From: Metaphire vulgaris
Lineage: Eukaryota > Annelida > Clitellata > Crassiclitellata > Megascolecidae
Direction of reading: 5' to 3'
Length of the DNA stretch: 64,000 nt
NCBI GenBank assembly: GCA_018105865.1
Contig: CM030861.1
Location: 2,608,984 to 2,672,983, forward strand
The position numbers and the translations under genes were made by a program. Below are positions 1 through 37,889 of this stretch, piece by piece. Under the pieces are notes generated by a model. The model was given only the letters and a program-made list of their open reading frames with translations. It was not told the DNA's origin and made no database searches. Each line of letters opens with the position of its first letter. Positions within the stretch are counted from its first letter, which is position 1.

Positions 1-1489
1 GCGGTTTGTTGAAATTTATTGTGCACAATGCTTCCATAGTGAAAAATAGTAATTTCAAAAATTAGATTGCATAGGAAAGACGTTTTTCTTCCATATTAGT
101 TAATGTGTATTTTGATATTTCAGTGATTTTGCAGGATAAATAATTTCTTTTTTCTCATATTCATGACACAATATGTGCCACACACAATCATCTTGCGTGC
201 CACTTTGAGCACACAAGCCATAGGTTTGCCAACCCTGTCCTATAGGGTATTCCAGGGTCTGTGTTTATGGATCTCTGTTTTAGAATGCAAACAACCTGGC
301 CTGGTTGATGATAAGTTGTTGGTCCAGTTATAAAACCCAGTCCATCCCTGATTACAGAAGCAACTGCATCCATAAATACCAGCATTGTGTGTTTAATGAG
401 GAATAAGTCAATTCATCAAACCAGGCGACAACAAAAAATTTCTTGCAAAAATTCTGGAGCAATCTCCATTTAGTATAATAGATTAAATCAACAAAATCTA
501 ACAACCTGCAATAAAAAGCCTATTCACGGCTGCAAACAATCAATTCTCAAAGCTAAAAGTAAATCTCATGATCACAGAAAGATACTGTTAACAGAAAAAC
601 ACCAAGAAAATAAGCTGCAAAGCACGGTCACCAATTGCTAACATTTCATCAACATCATCACCAAGTGGACTAGCCATGACTTGCACTTTAATTTTACAAG
701 TATAGATTGCACCTACGCTGTTAAATAAAAATACGAATACTGGAAGAGAGTTGAATAAAAACCCTCCCGAAAAATGTTACATAAATAGTGAAGATCAAGT
801 AAAGATCACATTTCTACTTGCGACTAAGTCAGCAGAATCAAAATGCAGTCAAACAAATAACCTGAAAACAACACTTGACCATGAGGGCTGTGGTCGTTTT
901 CATCTCCCATTGGATGAGGGGGGGAGGTAAACAATTCTGCTTCCAACACCTCCCTGCCAACGATTCAAAATTTAATAGCATAAAGCAAATATCCGAAAAT
1001 TGCAGCAATTAATTTCACTCATTTTTATTGCTATTATCTGATTAAACACAGAACAGTCCATTTGACCATAACTCGATTAGGACCTAATTTTCAGGTCTGC
1101 TATTTATGTTCAAGCAATGAACAGTAGTTCATATGAATGACAAAGTCAAGCATTTGACCTTACATATAAATTGTTTTTAAATATTAAGTTGGACGACAAC
1201 TGCAAAATTTGAGCCAAGTATTCTTGAAAGTTCGTGATCAGACATCCTTCTGCTGCTTTTTAACAATCATCTTTAAATTGTGAGGCAAAAATTTGGCAAC
1301 AAAATTTGACGATTTTTACATTTTCCTCGTGGTTTCCAAAACAACCCTCAACCTACAGAGCAGCCATTCATGATTTGAAAACAAATACAACAGTAAAACC
1401 AGAATCTATAAACTTCAACATCATCCAACAACTGATGCCGGATAAAGAAACATGAAATTCAAAAAGATTAAAAGCGAACTAGCCGTTAC
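1..1489. other. sequence downstream of TBC1D1, no gene seen
   Basis: AT-rich unique-looking DNA. I see no coding exon, TIR or tandem repeat. It may include the true 3' UTR of the gene. Confidence 0.5.
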
Positions 1490-1495
1490 TTTATT
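1490..1495 (-). promoter_or_regulatory. candidate poly(A) signal of TBC1D1
   Basis: AATAAA on the minus strand, about 36 nt past the TGA. It would give a very short 3' UTR. Other AT-rich candidates lie further on, so this is tentative. Confidence 0.4.
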
Positions 1496-1530
1496 GGAAA
1501 AAGGTAGAAAAAAATCCGTGCATCTTAATC

Positions 1531-28542
<27,012 letters not shown>

Positions 28543-29947
28543 TCCCCTAATTAACAGACGAAGTGCGCCACCGCCCCGTGTCAACTGCAATGGCGCTAAG
28601 TAAATAATATAGCAAAGAATACGGAGACACCGCTACCAACATTTTCAGTCTTTCTCTCTATTTACAATTCGGCATTAAAGGCGCTCGTCGGATTCGACGG
28701 AAACTGATTTTTTCGTTTAAAATTAGAATTCTAAATTTAAAAATTATCAATAAATCAGCAACAGATCTCACTGTTCCTACATGATTTCTATGCAGTGCAT
28801 TGAAAATATCAATATGACGTATGCTGCTGCATGTTTCCGTGTATGTAAGTAAGTAAGTAGGCAAAATCTACGGATTTCTATAAATAATTATTTATAGAAA
28901 TCATAGAAGTAAGTAAAATCTCGTTAACTTCTACAGCGCTTTCAAAAGATGCACCGAAGTATTATTCCTATGCGCTTAATCTCAAAAAGAAGTAGCTATA
29001 GCCAAAGGTGGGGTCATTCATGCCGGGTCATTTAATCAAAAGGGCGAGTGGATAGGACGTTGCAGCTATGGAGGAAATGATTTTTTGAAGAGAAATTATT
29101 TTTGTTTAGAAAGAAAAATATGAGGAAATGTTGCAAGAGGGGAGAAAATTGTGACTCAGAGTTTGTTATTTGGCTTTGAATTTTTAACTAAACTATTTAT
29201 ATTTAATTAAAAACTGGAGATAACTAAAAAAGTTAAACTTTTAGTTAGCAACTAATTAGTTAACTAGTTGCCCGTCACTGCTCATTGCTTAGTGTCAGTC
29301 ACTATAGGGAACCGAACCCTGTATCGTCCCCATTCCCTATGCTAGCCTCTAAAAAAGGGACTTGTCACTTGTGCTCAGTGGCCTAATAGAAGTTTACGCC
29401 TATGTCTGAAATGAAAATGAACAGGAACTCCATTTAAGAGTTCATGGTTGAGCTTGATTGTGAACAGTAATTCAAGATCTAGCAAAACGAATGGATATAG
29501 AAGGACCATGTCTGACATTCAGCGAGAACTGTGAACCGCAATTATTTAGCTTAATGAATATGTTGGAAAACAAGAGACAGATTAAATTAGAGCAGGGCTT
29601 CCCAAACATTTTGGAACTGCGGCCCACTTCAGCGGTTTTGTAACGTGCCGTGACCCTAATAATACTGTGGCGTAGGCCTATAGGCCTAACATCAGTGGTG
29701 GTTCCCAGAACTCTTGATGGGGGATGTAATGAATTTCTAGGAATATCCCGCCAATTGTCGAGGGATTTATTCGTAAACGGTTTAGAAGAAATCTGTAGAT
29801 TCGATTTATAAAATATAACGTTCAGACTTCAGAATTGACAACGTAGGCCTATAAAGCCATTTTAGTCTGGCTGTACAAAGTCATAGAGCAAAGTCGAGTT
29901 TTCTATTGCTGGAAGCGAATTTGTCGACGACATTGTCTATGGATATG

Positions 29948-30968
29948 CAGTGATCAGTGTTGTAAAGTATTTAAATACTTTCAAGATTTAAATACTATTT
30001 AAAGGACTTTGTCCAGTATTTAAGAAAGTATTTAAATACTCATCCAAATTAAGTATTTAATGAGTATTTAAAAACAATAGACAGATTAGATGTATTTAAG
30101 AAATTTAAATATTTTGGATTTATTGCAATTTTCACATAATTATAACGTTTCTTATAGACTGTTCATTTTTACATTTTCTTTACTGATGGTTTTAGACAGT
30201 TGAACAGTTAAGTAGGTCTACATTGACATTGTTAGAAATAATTTTAACTAACATTTCTTTACACAAAAATACGGTTGTGGCGAATCGTGTCAAATACATT
30301 ATCAAGTATTTAAAAAAGTATTTAAACCTTATTTACCAGTATTTAAATACTTACCCTGGTATTTGGGTATTTAAATACTATTTAAATACTACCTGAGAAA
30401 CAAGTATTTATGAAAGTATTTAAATACTTTCAGTGAAGTATTTATTACAACACTGGCAGTGATGTGACGTCTCGAGACACTGTCTCGTCTCGAGACAGTC
30501 TCGAGACAGTATTTTCAATGTCTTGGTATTGGTCTTGCTGGCCAGTGTCTCGGTCTTGGTCTTGGTCTCGTCATTACTGTCTTGGTCTTGAGATTCAAGA
30601 CCGAGACAGTGGGGTTTTCCTCTGTTTTTGTCAGAAACAAGATGAAACGTATCCGACAAATCATCCACAACAAAGAATGCTCACAAATTCAATCGTAAAA
30701 AATTTAATTGTCGGGTGCAGTCTGCCAATCATTTTAGTTGAGCATCCAAATTTTCGTAATTTTATTGCTGATGTTGATTAAAAAATTTGTGAATCCTGTT
30801 TTGTCTGTTTTCTTTATGTTTAAAATTACTGTCTTGGTCTTGGTTTTGAGCCCGAGTGTCTTGGTCTTGGTCTTGACACCTAATGTATTGGTCTTGGTCT
30901 TCGTCTTGAGGGTTAGTGTCTTGGTCTTGGTCTCGGTCTTGCCACATACTGTCTTGGTCACATCCCTG
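29948..30968. mobile_element. hAT-type element with GTCTTG iterations, TSD TGGATATG
   Basis: The ends CAGTGATGTGAC and GTCACATCCCTG are flanked by TGGATATG on both sides (29940-29947, 30969-30976). The left terminus is cut after seven bases by another element (29955-30455). The body is repeats of GTCTTG(G) and GTCTCGAGAC. The long Asp/Gln/Thr/Lys-rich reading frames here are artefacts of the repeat. Confidence 0.88.
29955..30455. mobile_element. 501-bp hAT-type MITE with AGTATTTAAATACT iterations, TSD GCAGTGAT
   Basis: The ends CAGTGTTGTAA and TTACAACACTG are flanked by a perfect 8-bp TSD (29947-29954, 30456-30463). The interior is full of the palindrome AGTATTTAAATACT and its pieces. It is inserted seven bases inside the left end of the 29948-30968 element and is therefore younger. 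Confidence 0.92.
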
Positions 30969-31124
30969 TGGATATGTCTATGGATATGTCCATATCTTTC
31001 TGGATATACATCAAGGTTAATCCGTTTAGACGATCATCTTCCATTAAAAACGCATTTGTGGTGGACCGGTGGGCCCGGTGGGGGATGCCTCTCCAGTCAT
31101 TCTCAACGTGGATCGCCTATCTGT

Positions 31125-32209
31125 AATATAAAAAATGTATTACGCCATCTGGCGAACGTTGGTTGAAAGGAATCTTCTGAGTTTTGAATAAAAGGCAAAA
31201 CAAAAGCTCTGATTCAATTCGAATAAAGTAATGTGGCAAATATATTATCGACAATTATTCATATTTCGACAAATAAGACAAAATGCGAGAAACAGATATT
31301 GAAACTTCTTGAAAATTATCTTTTTAGAATTTTGCCATGGACATACCTTTGTTACGCGTCTTAGAAATCCCATGAGTAGAGCAAAATCGCTTCACTTCCT
31401 GCTAACGAATCCATAAATCTTACCGTTGTTGGCGGAGTTTCAGAGCAAAATGGTCGGAATACGCTTCCTTGTGCTATTGCGAAATAATATTAATTTTTAA
31501 AAAATACTGTTGGCCAGAGTTTCTCAAACTTTTTGAAATTGTGCGAATCACTTCAGAGACTTTGTAACATGCCGCAACTTGCAACCCTATTGTCAACTAA
31601 AATTGGATAAAAGTTTCATAAAACGCTAATCATTTTAACATTTAGGCTTAGGTTATAAGAAATTTATATGCCAACAATCCTCCATACACGGCTTATATTA
31701 AAACGATTAGTGTTTTATCCAATTTTAGTTAGAAATAAATTTGCAGGGTTGCGTCATGTTACAAATCCTCTGAAATGGGCGCATTTTCAAAAGTTTATGA
31801 AAGCATGGCCTATAGTACGTTTTAGAATTAACCTTATTTCGCAATAACGCAAGGCAAGCGTTTTCCGACCATTTTGCTCCGAAATTTCGCTAGAAATAGG
31901 AAATCTCTACGATGCAGCCAATCGAACTCATCTGACAGTTAAGCGATTTTGCCGTTTTCATCTGATTTTTAAGATGAGTAACAAAGGTATGTTCCTGGCA
32001 AAATTTTAAAAAGAAAATTTTAAAGAAATTTCAATATCTATTTCTCTCAGTTTGTTTTATTTGGCAAAAATATGAATAGGTCTAATTTTGCATAATATAT
32101 TTATCACATTTTCATTCAAATTGAATCAAAGCGCTTGTTTTGTGATTTATTAACTTAAAGGATTATTTTATCTAACGTTCGCCAGATGGCGTAATGCATT
32201 TTTATATTA
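31125..32209. mobile_element. 1.1-kb palindromic foldback element
   Basis: The left arm starts AATATAAAAAATG, then TTACGCCATCTGGCGAACG; the right arm is its complement ending at 32209. Similarity between the arms continues almost to the centre (about 31675), so the element is close to a perfect long palindrome with scattered substitutions. A related half-copy lies at about 37890-38510. Confidence 0.8.
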
Positions 32210-32343
32210 ACTAACTAAGACTATAGGCCGTGGCACGTTACAAAACCGCTGACGTGGGCCGCAGATCCAAAATGTTTTGGAGACCCTGTGCTAAAATACT
32301 GGCCAAAGTTGCCCGAATAGAACAGAAGCAGATGATTGAGGAA

Positions 32344-32522
32344 CAGTGTTTATTCTAGCAGATGATTTCCCACCCAAAGGAACAAATTTTTTTAGATGTT
32401 GGCTGGGGGAATGGAAATCCCCTCCCCAAACGTGTGGAAACTCAAACCTTGTCCCCCCCCAATTGTCCCCCCCAAACATTTCAAAATCTCCTCCAATGTC
32501 AAGGGGGCTAGAATAAACACTG
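32344..32522. mobile_element. 179-bp hAT-type MITE (CAGTGTTTATTCTAG family)
   Basis: The TIRs CAGTGTTTATTCTAG and CTAGAATAAACACTG are perfect. The flanks ATTGAGGAA are identical (32335-32343, 32523-32531), one base longer than the usual 8. The same family as 42742-42906. Confidence 0.9.
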
Positions 32523-32933
32523 ATTGAGGAACGTCTTTCCTCTCATCCAAGAAATGCAGCCAGCTCTTGGGGACCGTCCATAAATGACGTCGCGCACTTA
32601 GGGGAGGGGTTTGGGAAGGGGTTCAAACTTCAAACATTTGTGACGATGTGTGACGACTTGGGAGGAGGTTTCCAGAAATGTGACGTCACATAATACTAAA
32701 TATTGATATTAATACCGCAATGCTATTTTACCGCAAAGTTGAACGTATTTTACACTTATAATTCATTTTTACAAGAATTTAGATAGATAGATAAGCATTT
32801 ATTGGAGCACCACATGAATTTAGTAATATGCAGTAAATGTAACAAGTAAGTAAAACGAAGCGAGTGTTCCAAGGGGACGCAGAGGGTTAACTCTGACCTG
32901 CGCCCAAGCATTACTTTATAACCATGTAACCAA

Positions 32934-33842
32934 CAGAGATGTAGCAAGTACACAATGCTTCAAGTACAAGTACAAGTACAAGTACCTGGCCTCCGAGTAT
33001 TTTACTTGCATTCCAAAAATTTGAGTACAAGTACACAAGTACAAGTACCTGGCCTCCGAGTACAAGTACAAGTACAAGTACCTGGCCTCCGAGTACGATA
33101 CAATACAACCTGGCCTCCGAGTACAAGTACAAGTACCTGGCCTCCAAGTATTAGTACAACATTTTTGACATTGACATTTTTTCCGCTGACATTTTGTCCC
33201 CATGACATTTTCTACATGACATTTTATCCGTGACATTTTGTTCTCGGACAGTTTGTCCGGCCACGAATAAAATTGACACTATTAGCATCTAAATATCATC
33301 ACAGTTGCACTAAAAAATAGAGATGATAGTCTTGCATCGGTCATATTAACCCTATGCGGTCTCGCGATCAAGCCAGCTTGGCTAAATACGCGTTTAATTG
33401 GTGCGCCAGAAGCAGGCACACTAAGGTCTCTAATTAATGGCTGCATTATACAGCCTGTTGAACTCCTTTCTATTAACTTCACTGTTCCAAAATACGATGG
33501 TATCAGTGGCTTCATCATAAATATCGTTGAGTTCCAGGTACTTGGCCATCTGTGAGGATGTGCTTGTCATTAGCCTAAAAGGAACAGCATTACTGGTACC
33601 ATTGAAGTACATGTAGCCATGCAGAGATGTAGCAAGTACACAATGCTTCAAGTACAAGTACAAGTACAAGTACCTGGCCTCCGAGTACAAGTACAAGTAC
33701 AAGTACTTGCATTCCTAAAACTCCGAGTACGAGTACAAGTACAAGTACCTGGCCTCCGAGTACAAGTACAAGTACAAGTACTAAAAATTTGTACTCGAGT
33801 ACAACTCGAGTACAAGTACAAGTACCAAGTACTACATCTCTG
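32934..33842. mobile_element. 909-bp hAT element with transposase remnant and GTACAA arrays, TSD GTAACCAA
   Basis: The left end CAGAGATGTAG and right end CTACATCTCTG are flanked by perfect GTAACCAA copies (32926-32933, 33843-33850). Both subterminal zones consist of GTACAA units with the spacer CTGGCCTCCGAG. A second CAGAGATGTAG at 33622 marks an internal repeat of the left end. The middle encodes a decayed hAT C-terminus on the minus strand. Confidence 0.93.
33282..33590 (-). pseudogene. hAT transposase C-terminal (dimerisation domain) remnant
   Basis: Minus-strand frames encode SSQMAKYLELNDIYDEATDT, then in a second frame LSVPASGAPIKRVFSQAGLI and ARPHRVNMTDARLSSLFF. This is the hAT 'lxiPasSapsERvFSxaG' dimerisation motif with a frameshift between the parts. 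The N-terminal catalytic part is missing. Confidence 0.85.
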
Positions 33843-34437
33843 GTAACCAAGGAACAATTTAAATATACTAGATCAATACAACAGTAAGCTAGTCTATTAT
33901 TTTATTTATACAAGGTTTAGGTGTTAGTAAGCATGCATTTCCAAACAGGCAAAAAAGTGGGTGGGAATAGGATGAACAGTTACAGAATGTGACAAATTTA
34001 GCGAAGCAGTGGTTGTCTAATTTCTTTCTGAAGGAACTTATGGGTTGTCACCGTTTGTGCTTTAACAATTTCATCACTTAGATTATGCTACGCATCGATG
34101 ACCCTATTGGAGAAGAACAATTTCCCAGGGCCTGTGCGGGAAGATGATTTGTGGGGTTTATGGCAATGTCCTCGGGTAGCAGGGTAAGGGAGAGGGAAAA
34201 AGCGATGTAAAGGCCCATCAGTTTCGTACATCTTGTTAAGTGTTTTAGAGTTTAATAATGTTTTTAGAAGCGTGGGGTTGTAGACTGGAATGCAGTATTC
34301 GAGAAGGGGTCGAACGCAGGCTACGAAGGCCTGCATTAGTATTGGTAGATATCTCGATATGAAGCTTCTGATAATAAGGTTGGCACGCGTGTGAGCTTTT
34401 TGTGTAGTCAGTGAGATATGCTGTTTAAAATTCAATC

Positions 34438-34510
34438 GGGGAACTAGCTCACATGGTAGAGCGCTCGCTTAGCATGCGAGAGGTACGGGGATCGATACCC
34501 CGGTTCTCCA
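34438..34510 (+). tRNA. tRNA-Ala (AGC)
   Basis: 73 nt folding into a full cloverleaf: acceptor GGGGAAC/GTTCTCC with discriminator A, D stem GCTC/GAGC, anticodon stem CTCGC/GCGAG with loop TTAGCAT, T stem CGGGG/CCCCG. A T run follows at about 34519-34523. It sits inside a LINE remnant, so it arrived as part of an insertion and may be a retrocopy or part of a SINE, but no stem is damaged. Confidence 0.85.
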
Positions 34511-34523
34511 GTTAATCATTTTT

Positions 34524-34602
34524 GGGGCGGAAGATGGCAGAGTGGGTTATACGTGATGGAGCGTCAGGCTGACGGAGCGGGTTCAAGCCCCGTTAGTGCC
34601 CC
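34524..34602 (+). repeat. second tRNA-like unit (SINE head or tRNA pseudogene)
   Basis: GGGGC at the start pairs with GCCCC at the end. It has an A box (TGGCAGAGTGGG) and a B box (GGTTCAAGCCC), but no standard anticodon arm could be drawn. It follows the tRNA-Ala by 13 nt within the same insert. Confidence 0.6.
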
Positions 34603-35653
34603 TAGTGGCTTTCACACAGGCAGTAATGCCTTCTAAGCCACTTTAAATCATGCTAAGTTTTTTATCTATAGTGATTCCAAGATTGCGCCCACTTCTGTCG
34701 CCCAGGGTAGTGGTGTATTGAAAAGTGTGTGTCTAGGTTGAGGTGATTTTTCGGGAGGCCTGGAATTGGAAATTCTAAGGGCGAAACATTTATTAACTGC
34801 TACTGGGAGTTGCCATGTTTTTGCCCAACCGGTAAGACGCTGGCAGACTGTATAGCTAGGTTTTATGATGATTCGTTTGTAAATGAGCTGTATAATTTTA
34901 TATCATCGGCAAAAAGTTCAAGTTCAACATCAAGGTCTGGGAGTATGGAAGTGATATATCTTGTATGAAAATAAGGAAGAGAGCTGGGTCAAGTACACTG
35001 CCTTGAGGAACACCGCTGGTGACCTCAGTAGTTGCTCACTTTGAGTTTGCTCGTTGAACGGACTGCGTGCGGGAATTTGAAAAGTTTCTGAATTTCGCTT
35101 CAACTATAATAAATATAACGAGTATTTTCAAACGAATTCATTGCAATACCCTCTTCAATCAAGAAATAAGTGAATTGAAACATTAATTTTGACATTAAAA
35201 AGAGGGGAGTTAACGCGTTGTGACGTTATTTTTTAGGGGTTTGACTTTTTGTGACGACTTGTGACGAGGGGGAAGGGGTAAAAAACTGTCAGTCAAAGTC
35301 GCGTGACGTTATTTATGGGCGGCCCCTTGCTGGGAAGTTAACCAGCATGCTGCTCTAAATTGACAACTCAGAATATTTGTTGTACATGCTGAGATCACGT
35401 AATTCTCAGCGGGCAAATGTTGAAAAGAGTGTTGTAATGTGCTTTGGGTTCATCAGGCAAAGGATGCTGATTCACTGACTCGCAAACAACAGAAAACAAA
35501 AGAAGCTAATTACTGGACACGAAAGACAAGATGGCGATAACTGAAAACTGCGACAGACACTCGTGTAAATATAAATATTTACTGTTTATTCACTTCACCG
35601 AATGAGTACATTGAGTAGCCTTCGATAACTACGCGCACAAAATATCGCGATGT

Positions 35654-35655
<2 letters not shown>

Positions 35656-35711
<56 letters not shown>
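35656..35711. repeat. (TA)n microsatellite
   Basis: About 28 TA units immediately before a LINE remnant. Confidence 0.95.
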
Positions 35712-35715
<4 letters not shown>

Positions 35716-36200
35716 CTACCGGGCCCTGGTGCGAGCTGGCATACCATCGGTCAAGGAACCGCCCGGTCTTCTCAGATCCGATGGAAAGAGACCGGACGGC
35801 ATGACCATGATTCTTGCGGCAAGCAGGCCGCTGCCTGGTGTGGGACGTCACAGTGGCAGACACAGTCGCTGCCACTCATCTGCCATTGACGTCTCTCTAC
35901 AGGAGCTGCTGCTGAAGCAGCATCAGTCAGGAAAGTCGCCAAGTACACTGACTTGTCGGCCGACTATTTCTTCTTGCCATTTTCGAGACTCTTGGTCCTA
36001 TCAGTCACGACGCACTCACTTTCATAAAAAGTTGGGTCGTCAACTTTCCGTTCTTTCCGGAGACACAAGAGAGAGAATCCAACGCATTTCCATGACGTTA
36101 CAACGCTTTAATGCGATCGCCTTCCAAGGACTTTCTCTGCTTCTGATCCGGGTCAAGACGAGAGCTGAAGAGTATATATTTTCTGTCTCCGGACACTTTT
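35716..36200 (+). pseudogene. retrotransposon RT C-terminal remnant
   Basis: Plus-strand frames read LVRAGIPSVKEPPGLLRSDG, KRPDGMTMI, WDVTVADT, AASVRKVAKYTDLSADYFFL and DTRERIQRISMTLQRFNAIA. This matches a tail I recall as common in invertebrate non-LTR elements ('sDGkRPDGlTlipW', 'WDvTv.DT'). At least two frameshifts are present. Confidence 0.75.
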
Positions 36201-36236
36201 TGTAATAAGTCCCTCGGGGAACTAAGTACCGAGGGT

Positions 36237-36238
<2 letters not shown>

Positions 36239-36287
<49 letters not shown>
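36239..36287. repeat. (TA)n microsatellite
   Basis: About 24 TA units just after the RT remnant; together with 35656-35711 it brackets the remnant. Confidence 0.95.
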
Positions 36288-36289
<2 letters not shown>

Positions 36290-36494
36290 AAATATATTAT
36301 GGGTCTGCGCTTTTAGCTGACGAACGGGGCATAGCTTGCGCGTTTAGAATAGTAAAAAAACTGCATTCAATTAGTCAATATTCTTAGCCGCGATATTTTG
36401 TTACGCGATATTTTGAATTTTGCGCGATATCATGAGCGTAAAACCATTAACAGAATGTGTTCTTCAGAAAGTTGCAATATTTGAGAGGTGACTC

Positions 36495-36708
36495 CAGTGG
36501 CGTAGCGTGACTTTTAGGGGCCAGGGGCATCATTGATATGGGGCCCCAGTGGCTGGCGAGCAAAAAAGTCGTCAGATCGTTTATATAATGTTCACGGACA
36601 AATTAAAAACCACAAACCACTCTTCGAGGCCCCCTCTCCCGGGGCCCGGGACTCGGGAAGCATTCTCTAAAGTGTCCTTCACCGCCGCCCCCTCACGTTA
36701 CGCCACTG
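36495..36708. mobile_element. 214-bp hAT-type MITE, TSD GGTGACTC
   Basis: The ends CAGTGGCGTAGCGTGA and the complement of CAGTGGCGTAACGTGA are flanked by perfect GGTGACTC (36487-36494, 36709-36716). The interior is GC-rich with GGGGCC runs. Confidence 0.92.
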
Positions 36709-36839
36709 GGTGACTCGACTGAATCAATAGTTGCATATAGGCCTAACAGTAATTGCGTGAGTACATAAAAATATTAATTTTGTCGTTTGATTTTGTCCGC
36801 TGGCGAACATTTTGGCAACAGATCCTCGTCTAAAATGGA

Positions 36840-37153
<314 letters not shown>

Positions 37154-37595
37154 CCAGCCGGGGTCGAGCCATCCGTCCATCTTCTTCGTTTAGTCGACTC
37201 CGTTGTGTTGATGATCAGAGGAGTGATGTAAGGACTGTGGCGAATGCCGAACGAAAACTGAGGAGGTTTACGTTTATGGCTCCAAACCTAACGACACACC
37301 CAAGAATAACAACGAACAAAACATCAAAACACAGGCAAGCAAACACATGCACACCTTCAGTCACAGAGCGCAGTGAATCTGCCTAATATGTTTTGCTTCT
37401 GGTCATCTGGTGAGTGACGACAAGATCCGTGGATATCTTGACTCCTGTTTAACGCAAAGTCATTCTGCTGTGACGCGTCTTTGAACGCTTTGGAAACCGT
37501 CTTCGTCTGTCTCGTTTCGTCTAGAACAGTATTTCCCAAACTGTGGGTCGCGAACCAAAAGTGGGTCGCAGAGCACAGTCTAATGGGTCGCGGGA

Positions 37596-37840
37596 CAGGG
37601 GCGTCATTTGGGGTGGCGGAAGAGGTGCCGTGGCCCCACAAGGAAATGAAATATTAATGTATAATGTATTAAATAAATAAATGTGAAATGTGCAAAATAT
37701 CGCAAAATTTGCCCAAAATTGCCAAAAATATAAAAAAGATTGCAAATTTTCCAAAGTTGGCCCAAAAATTTGCCAAAATTTTGCCCAAAATTTGCCAAAA
37801 AATTATCTCGCTCCAAGACAAGTGTGAAATGACGCTACTG
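37596..37840. mobile_element. 245-bp hAT-type MITE with iterated GCCAAAATTT motif
   Basis: The ends CAGGGGCGTCATTT and AAATGACGCTACTG; flanks TCGCGGGA and TCGCGGGG (7/8). The interior 37690-37805 is a chain of TTTGCC(C)AAAA units. It is inserted in another hAT end (CAGTATTTCCCAAACTGTGG at about 37529). Confidence 0.8.
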
Positions 37841-37889
37841 TCGCGGGGTAGCGCGAAATAAAATCCAAAAGTACCGTTTTCTAGCCAAT

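Larger units (their letters stand above)
29693..31123. mobile_element. hAT-type element, CAGTGGYGGTTCC family, split by insertions
   Basis: The left part (29693-29800) and right part (about 31064-31123) match the two ends of the short copy at 56844-57076. The DNA between them is occupied by the elements at 29948-30968. Confidence 0.6.
29593..32288. mobile_element. large hAT-like element with about 60-bp TIRs, hosting nested insertions
   Basis: The left end CAGGGCTTCCCAAACATTTT continues for about 60 bp and recurs as complement at 32228-32288 with few differences. Between the ends lie several other elements. No transposase is visible and no clear TSD was found, so the ends could belong to two separate copies. 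Confidence 0.6.
34088..35040 (-). pseudogene. CR1/Jockey-like LINE RT remnant, interrupted
   Basis: Minus-strand frames give SGVPQGSVLDPALF (about 35000), an FADD-equivalent region with frameshift (about 34900), SGRNLGITIDKKLS (about 34690), then NFKQHISLTTQKAHTRANLI and ACVRPLLEYCIPVYNP (34088-34435). The reading is broken at 34438-34650 by the tRNA-containing insert. Confidence 0.82.
32572..35323. mobile_element. Harbinger-like element split by later insertions
   Basis: The left end GGACCGTCCATAAATGACG and the right end ATTTATGGGCGGCCCC match the TIRs of the intact copy at 55813-56202. The 2.7-kb span includes a hAT element and a LINE remnant. Flanks TTG/TTG are compatible with a 3-bp TSD. 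The two ends might not belong to one copy. Confidence 0.5.

Noticed and set aside
188..385. 65-residue minus-strand frame
   Set aside because: No domain, no splice partner and no match to the end of TBC1D1, whose stop is at 1531.
30420..30961. Lys/Thr- and Asp/Gln-repeat proteins on the minus strand
   Set aside because: They are translations of the GTCTTG iterations inside a hAT-type element.
32911..33857. Val/Leu- or Cys/Thr-repeat reading frames
   Set aside because: Artefacts of the GTACAA arrays; only the hAT C-terminal segment in between is protein-like.
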